64,000 bases of DNA from Roseateles subflavus. GTDB lineage: Bacteria; Pseudomonadota; Gammaproteobacteria; Burkholderiales; Burkholderiaceae_C. Each line of letters begins with the position of its first letter. Positions within the stretch are counted from its first letter, which is position 1. A program made the translations under genes and the position numbers. Below the pieces are notes generated by a model that saw only the letters and a program-made list of their open reading frames with translations, was not told where the DNA came from and made no database searches. Location: positions 496,001 through 560,000 of the forward strand of contig NZ_JASVDS010000001.1 of the NCBI RefSeq assembly GCF_030285365.1. The letters run 5' to 3'. Below, in pieces: positions 59,485 through 64,000 of this stretch.

Positions 59485-60141
59485 TCAGGGGGTCTCGGGC
59501 GTGGCGGGCCAGTGCCGCTCAAAGATGGCCGCCACCGACGCCTGCCGCTCGATGCGCTGCAGCTGCGCCAGGAAGGCCGGCCGCTCCTTGGCCAGGCAGG
59601 GGCGGGTGCCGGACCACCGCGACACCACCGTCGCCAGCAGGGCCAGGGCATCGGGCGGCGGCTGCGGGCCTGCGTCCGCCGGTGGCAGCAGGGCACCGAA
59701 TGTGTCGGCAAAGAGGCACCAGTGCGCATGCAGCCGGTCCCGCGTGCCGGCGCGCAGACGCTCGCAGCTGCCGGGGTCCGCGTCCCGCAGCCAGCGCTCG
59801 GGGTAGTCGCTGATGCTGATCGCTGCATAGCAGTTGGCCGCGATGTAGACGAGGCCGCGCATCGCCTGCGCGCGCGGCGACGGCTCCGCCGGCAGCAGGC
59901 CGGCGGCGGGATGGGTCAGGCCCAGGTGGATCAGGATGGCCGCGCTCTCGCTGAGCACGGTGCCGTCCGGCAGGACCAGGGTGGGGATTTGCTGCAGCGG
60001 ATTCACGCGCGCCAGCGCCTCGCGATCGGACTGGGGGTCCCAGGAGGCGGCCTGGCGCTGCTCGAAGTCCAGCCCGGCCCGTGTCAGGGCGCACTCGACG
60101 GCCGCGGAGCCGGAACCGGGATAGCCGAAAAGAACGTGCAT
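59485..60141 (-). CDS. glutathione S-transferase family protein
   Basis: The 218-residue protein has an N-terminal thioredoxin-like domain (FGYPGSGSAAVECALTRAGLDFE), with IPTLVLPDGTVLSESAAILIHL as the glutathione-binding cis-Pro and Glu-Ser motif. The C-terminal domain is all-helical. The catalytic position near residue 10 is Ser rather than Tyr. The start at 60141 is set by this N-terminus. The substrate is unknown. Confidence 0.92.
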   Translation of the reverse strand: MHVLFGYPGSGSAAVECALTRAGLDFEQRQAASWDPQSDREALARVNPLQQIPTLVLPDGTVLSESAAILIHLGLTHPAAGLLPAEPSPRAQAMRGLVYIAANCYAAISISDYPERWLRDADPGSCERLRAGTRDRLHAHWCLFADTFGALLPPADAGPQPPPDALALLATVVSRWSGTRPCLAKERPAFLAQLQRIERQASVAAIFERHWPATPETP

Positions 60142-60163
60142 GGCCTCTCCTTGGGCGGGTCGC

Positions 60164-63100
60164 TCAGACCCCACCGCCCTGCTCCCACCCCTCCTCGGGC
60201 GGTGCGGGCGGGCGCAGCGGGGCTTCGGCGCCTTCGGCGGGCGCGACGCGGGGCAGCTCGATGACGAAGCGCGTGCCCTCGCCCATCACGCTCTGCACGC
60301 GGATGCTGCCGCCCAGCAGCGTGTGGACGATGTTGTAGCAGATGTGCAGTCCGAGCCCCGAGCCGCCCTGGCCCAGACGGGTCGTGAAGAAGGGCTCGAA
60401 GATGCGGCGCAGGTGCTCCGGCGGGATGCCCCCGCCGTTGTCGGTGAACTCGAGCAGCACGTGGTCCACGCCCTGGGCCTGGGCCGTCAGCCGCATGCGC
60501 CCGCCCTTGCGGCCTTCGAAACCGTGCAGCATGGCGTTGAGCACCAGGTTGCTGATGACCTGGCCCAGCGGTCCCGGGAAGCTGTCCAGCTCCAGGCCCG
60601 GCTGCAGGTCCAGGCTCATCTCATGCTCCTCGCGGCGGATGCGGCTGGAGAGCGTCATGACCACCTCCTCGGCCGTCTGGGCGAGGTCGAAGCGGCGGCG
60701 CTGGTCCGAGGTCTGGTCGACGGCCAGCTGCTTGAAGCTGGCGATCAGGTTGGCGGCCTGTTCCAGGCTGCGCAGCAGCAGCGTGGTCGAGGCCTCGCTG
60801 CCCTCGCAGAAGCTCTGCAGCTCGCTGCGCCGCAGGCCGCCGCCCTGGGCGCGCTGGAGGAAGTCCCGGCTCGCGTCGCGCAGCGTGCTGGCCATCAGCA
60901 GGCTGTTGCCGATGGGCGTGTTGAGCTCGTGCGCCACACCCGCCACGAGCGCCCCGAGCGCCGCCAGCTTCTCCTGCTCCACCAGGCGATCCTGCGCCAG
61001 CTGCAGGCGCCGGTAGGCCTCGGCGTTGTCGTAGGCCACGGCGGCATAGGCGCCCAGGGTGCGCAGGATGTCGAGGTCGGCCACGCCGAAGGCCTTGGGC
61101 ACGGCGCTGAGCACGGCGATGACGCCCATCACGCGGCCCTTGAGCTGCATGGGCACGTAGATGCCGGAGTGCGCCTCGTTGACTGGGCGGCCGTCGGCCA
61201 GGCGGGCCTCGTCCTGGCCGCTGCGCTGGCGCACGTGCTGGTCCAGGCGGCGGATGTCATGGGCGAACTTGTCGATCATCAGCTCGCGGGTCTCCAGCAC
61301 GCACTGCACCGAGGGCTGCTCCAGGGCCGAGAGGCTGCGCTGGTAGGGCATGAAGGGCTGGCCGTCCTGCATCACGAACTCGAAGTCGATGACGCCGGCC
61401 TCCCAGTTCACCCGGCCCACGCCGAACACGCTGGCATTCATCAGTTCGCTGACGTGGGCGTAGAGCGTCTGCTGGATGGTCGGGAGGTCGCGCGTGGCGG
61501 TGATGTCCCGGCCGATCTCGCTCAGCAGCGTGATGCTGCGGCGCGCCTTCTCGGCGGCTTCGCGCTGGGCCTCGGCCTGGTGCTTCTCGATCTGCAGCTG
61601 CCGCCCCTGCTCGACCACCTCGGCCGTGCGCTCGGCCACCTTGGCCTCCAGCTTCAGCCGGGCGGCGTGCAGGGCGGCCATGCGCCAGCGGTAGGCCCAG
61701 GCCATCATCGCCAGCACCGTGAGCAGCACACCGCCGCGCCACCACCACGTGCGCCAGAAGGGCGGCAGGACTTCGATCTCGATCAGTGTCTGCTGCTCGC
61801 TCCACACGCCGTCCGGGTTGGCCGCGCGGCCCACGAGGCGGTAGTGCCCCGGGTCGAGGTTGGTGTAGGTGGCCATGGCCTGCTCGCCCCGGCCCTGGAT
61901 CCAGTCGCGGTCGAAGCCTTCGAGCAGCCAGGCGTAGCGGTTGCGCCGCGGGTCCGCGAAGTGCAGCGCCGAGAGCTCGAAGCTGACCATGACCTCCTCG
62001 TGCCCCAGCTGCATCCGCCGCGCGGCATGCAGCGGGCCGGTGATGCCGACGTCGCGCAGGCTGACGCTGGCGCTGGAGCCGACCCGCTGCGCGCTGCTCG
62101 CCGCCGCGGCGTCGGGCAGCAGGCTCTGGTTGTGCAGCCGCAGGTCGGACAGCACCACGCCGGGCGCCTGGGGGTTGTCGCGCAGCTGGCTGGGGTGGAA
62201 GCGGATGATGCCGGTGCTGCCGAAGAAGAGGCTGCCGTCCGGGCCGCGGGCCGCCGCCCCGAAATTGACGCCGCCACCGAAGCGCGAGCGCCCCGGGTAG
62301 CGGCGCGCGCGCTGCTGGTCCGGCACGAGCTGCACCAGCCCGTCGTCGGCCCCCAGCCAGATCTCGCCGTCCAGCGTGTCCTGCATCGCGTCATAGGAGC
62401 CGGGACCGAGTCCGGGCGTCCCGGACCAGTCCCTCAGACGCCAGCCGTCGGCGTCCTGGCGCAGCTCGAAGACCCCCTGATTGCCCGCCAGCCACAGGCG
62501 CCCCCGCACATCCTGGCGCAGCGCGTGCACCGCCAGCTTCTGCGGCTGCGTCAGCACGCGGTCGGCCGTGAGCACGAAGTCGAAGTCGTCGGTGTCGGGG
62601 CGGTAGAGGTAGAGCCCGCCCTTGGTGCCCACCCAGAGCCGGCCCTCGCGGTCTTCCAGCAGGCAGTCGATGGTGTCGTGCTGCAGCGCGTGGTCGATGC
62701 CGGGGCGGGCGCTGTAGCGCTGCACGCGCTGGCCGCCGCCCTCGATGCGGTAGAGCCCGCCGGCGCTGCTGGCCCAGACGCGGCCGTGGCGGTCCTGCAC
62801 CAGCGCGCTGATGGAGGCCGCGGATGGCGTGGCCGCCTGCAGCGGCACGGCCTGGCTGCGACGCTGGCGGGGGTCGAAGCGCATCAGGCCGCCGTCGCCG
62901 CCGACCCACAGCAGGCCGTCGCGGTCCCGCAGCAGGGTCTTGATGTTGCGCAAGGGCAGCTGGGACGCGGGGACGCGCTCCGCATCGCCGCTGGCAAGGT
63001 GCAGCCGGTTGAGCCCGCCGCCGTAGATGCCCACCCAAACGTGCTCGGCGTCGTCCGGCGCGAAGGCCATGGGCGAGTCGCCGCTGAGGCTGCGCTCGTC

Positions 63101-64000
63101 GCCGGGCACATGGTGGTAGCGCAGGAAGCCGCCGGAGCGCAGGTCCGCCAGGCTCAGGCCCTTGCCCCAGCTGCCCACCCACAGCACGCCGTCGCGGTCG
63201 ATCATCAGCGAGGCCACGCTGTCGGAGGCCAGGCTGTCGGGCACGGCGGGCTGGTGCTGATAGCGGCGCAGGCCCTGGCCGTCGTCCCGCCATTGCAGCA
63301 GGCCCTGGTGGTCGCCCAGGCCGATCCACACGCCGCCCTCGCGGTCCTGCGCGAGCGCGAAGACCGTGGTGCGCGGCACCGGCAGCGCCGACAGCGTCGC
63401 GTCGGGGCGCACGCCAAGGCCGTCGGGATCGAGGGTCCACACCTGCAGGCCGCCGCTCGTCCCGACCCACAGACGGCCGCCCGGGTCCACCAGCAGGCTG
63501 CGGGCCAGGAGCTGGGCCGGCGCGCGACCGGCGGCCGACGGGTGGGCGCTCACGCGCAGGCGCTGGCGCAGCTGGCCCCGTGCATCCACGTGCAGGATCC
63601 AGTCGCCCTGCGCGAACCACACACCGCCCTGCCCGTCGGCGGTGAAGGCGCGCAGCCGCTCGTCCGCCAGCGCCAGCTCGGCCGGTGGCTCCCAGCGCGT
63701 GAACTGCTCGCTCTGGCGGTCCAGCAGGTACAGGCCGGCCACGAGGCCCACCCACAGCTGCGAACCCTCGTGAGCGGCGATCCCGACGGTCCGGCGCTGC
63801 TGCAGCGCGAGGCCGGACGGCAGCGCCACGCGGCGGACCTTCTCGGTGGCCAGCGCGAGGCGGTCGACACCGTCGCTGGTGCCGACCCACAGCGTGCCCT
63901 GCCCGTCGTCCAGGAGCGCGTGGATGAAGGGGTGGCTCAGGGTGTCCGGCTGCTCGGGCCGCGCGGGAAAGACCTGCACGTGCCGGCCGTCGTAGCGCGC
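60164..64000 (-). CDS. large sensor histidine kinase with two-component propeller and GAF domain, 5' truncated
   Basis: The frame is open to the right edge, so the N-terminus with its signal is missing; 1,278 residues are visible. The periplasmic part is a long series of Reg_prop-type propeller repeats (LWVGTSDGV, LWVGSWGKGL, VWVGIYGGGL, LWVGTKGGLYLY) followed by a Y_Y_Y domain (YAWLLEGFDRDWIQG). One membrane helix (about 61.7 kb), a coiled coil and a GAF domain follow. The kinase has the H-box VAGVAHELNTPIGN (His near 60930), NLVLNAML, DNGGGIP and GLGLHICYNI. The order is that of hybrid two-component systems for polymers or nutrients, but no receiver or regulator domain is attached. The ligand is unknown. 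Confidence 0.93.
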   Translation of the reverse strand, partial: ARYDGRHVQVFPARPEQPDTLSHPFIHALLDDGQGTLWVGTSDGVDRLALATEKVRRVALPSGLALQQRRTVGIAAHEGSQLWVGLVAGLYLLDRQSEQFTRWEPPAELALADERLRAFTADGQGGVWFAQGDWILHVDARGQLRQRLRVSAHPSAAGRAPAQLLARSLLVDPGGRLWVGTSGGLQVWTLDPDGLGVRPDATLSALPVPRTTVFALAQDREGGVWIGLGDHQGLLQWRDDGQGLRRYQHQPAVPDSLASDSVASLMIDRDGVLWVGSWGKGLSLADLRSGGFLRYHHVPGDERSLSGDSPMAFAPDDAEHVWVGIYGGGLNRLHLASGDAERVPASQLPLRNIKTLLRDRDGLLWVGGDGGLMRFDPRQRRSQAVPLQAATPSAASISALVQDRHGRVWASSAGGLYRIEGGGQRVQRYSARPGIDHALQHDTIDCLLEDREGRLWVGTKGGLYLYRPDTDDFDFVLTADRVLTQPQKLAVHALRQDVRGRLWLAGNQGVFELRQDADGWRLRDWSGTPGLGPGSYDAMQDTLDGEIWLGADDGLVQLVPDQQRARRYPGRSRFGGGVNFGAAARGPDGSLFFGSTGIIRFHPSQLRDNPQAPGVVLSDLRLHNQSLLPDAAAASSAQRVGSSASVSLRDVGITGPLHAARRMQLGHEEVMVSFELSALHFADPRRNRYAWLLEGFDRDWIQGRGEQAMATYTNLDPGHYRLVGRAANPDGVWSEQQTLIEIEVLPPFWRTWWWRGGVLLTVLAMMAWAYRWRMAALHAARLKLEAKVAERTAEVVEQGRQLQIEKHQAEAQREAAEKARRSITLLSEIGRDITATRDLPTIQQTLYAHVSELMNASVFGVGRVNWEAGVIDFEFVMQDGQPFMPYQRSLSALEQPSVQCVLETRELMIDKFAHDIRRLDQHVRQRSGQDEARLADGRPVNEAHSGIYVPMQLKGRVMGVIAVLSAVPKAFGVADLDILRTLGAYAAVAYDNAEAYRRLQLAQDRLVEQEKLAALGALVAGVAHELNTPIGNSLLMASTLRDASRDFLQRAQGGGLRRSELQSFCEGSEASTTLLLRSLEQAANLIASFKQLAVDQTSDQRRRFDLAQTAEEVVMTLSSRIRREEHEMSLDLQPGLELDSFPGPLGQVISNLVLNAMLHGFEGRKGGRMRLTAQAQGVDHVLLEFTDNGGGIPPEHLRRIFEPFFTTRLGQGGSGLGLHICYNIVHTLLGGSIRVQSVMGEGTRFVIELPRVAPAEGAEAPLRPPAPPEEGWEQGGGV

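Overview
The window is a high-GC chromosomal segment from a betaproteobacterium, most likely a member of Burkholderiales near the Roseateles/Rubrivivax/Leptothrix group. This placement is an inference. It rests on the GC-rich coding, the mnmG-rsmG-parA block, the phaB gene, the CX14CX2C form of QueE and the general gene repertoire. No rRNA, tRNA, CRISPR array, insertion sequence or prophage was recognised. Several very long open frames lie antisense to real genes and are composition artefacts.

Left part (0-2.5 kb). After the end of an ABC permease gene and a terminator comes a compact unit: a LuxR-type regulator with no luxI nearby, a 66-residue precursor with a double-glycine leader and four copies of the hexapeptide SPKGTW, and a stand-alone C39-like protein that has lost its catalytic residues. 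The same spaced motif, TGTAA-N7-CAG, precedes both the regulator and the peptide gene at similar distances. I consider this the best candidate for an undescribed system: a quorum-type regulator controlling a multi-copy secreted peptide.

Segregation block (4.5-18.3 kb). mnmG, a cysteine hydrolase gene, rsmG and parA lie together; parB is 8.6 kb away, beyond an acyltransferase gene, two tandem OmpA-family genes, argC, an ECF sigma operon and a peptidase gene. Three parS sites are embedded in mnmG and rsmG coding sequence, and a perfect DnaA box sits in the mnmG promoter.

Middle (18-34 kb). The stress trio prkA-yeaH-spoVR is followed by a periplasmic solute-binding protein, a D-lactate dehydrogenase-type flavoprotein, a cobalamin adenosyltransferase, a WYL regulator divergent from an unknown gene, phaB, and a PIN/AbrB-type pair whose antitoxin has a histone H1-like tail.

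Replication-origin-like region (34-39 kb). Two intergenic sequences of about 225 bp, 3.7 kb apart, share the same architecture: an AT-rich stretch, TAG-type DnaA-trios, and three DnaA boxes at almost identical spacings. They flank dctA, queE and a three-domain queD. Together with nearby parS and parAB this points to a duplicated or bipartite chromosomal origin that is not beside dnaA.

Right part (39-64 kb). Many small enzymes and membrane proteins occur in start-stop-overlapping runs. Larger genes encode a cysteine desulfurase-metallo-beta-lactamase-rhodanese fusion, phosphatidylserine decarboxylase, an EAL signalling protein, tryptophanyl-tRNA synthetase with a C-terminal extension, an acyl-CoA ligase, a berberine-bridge-type lipoprotein oxidase, and a very large sensor kinase cut by the window edge.
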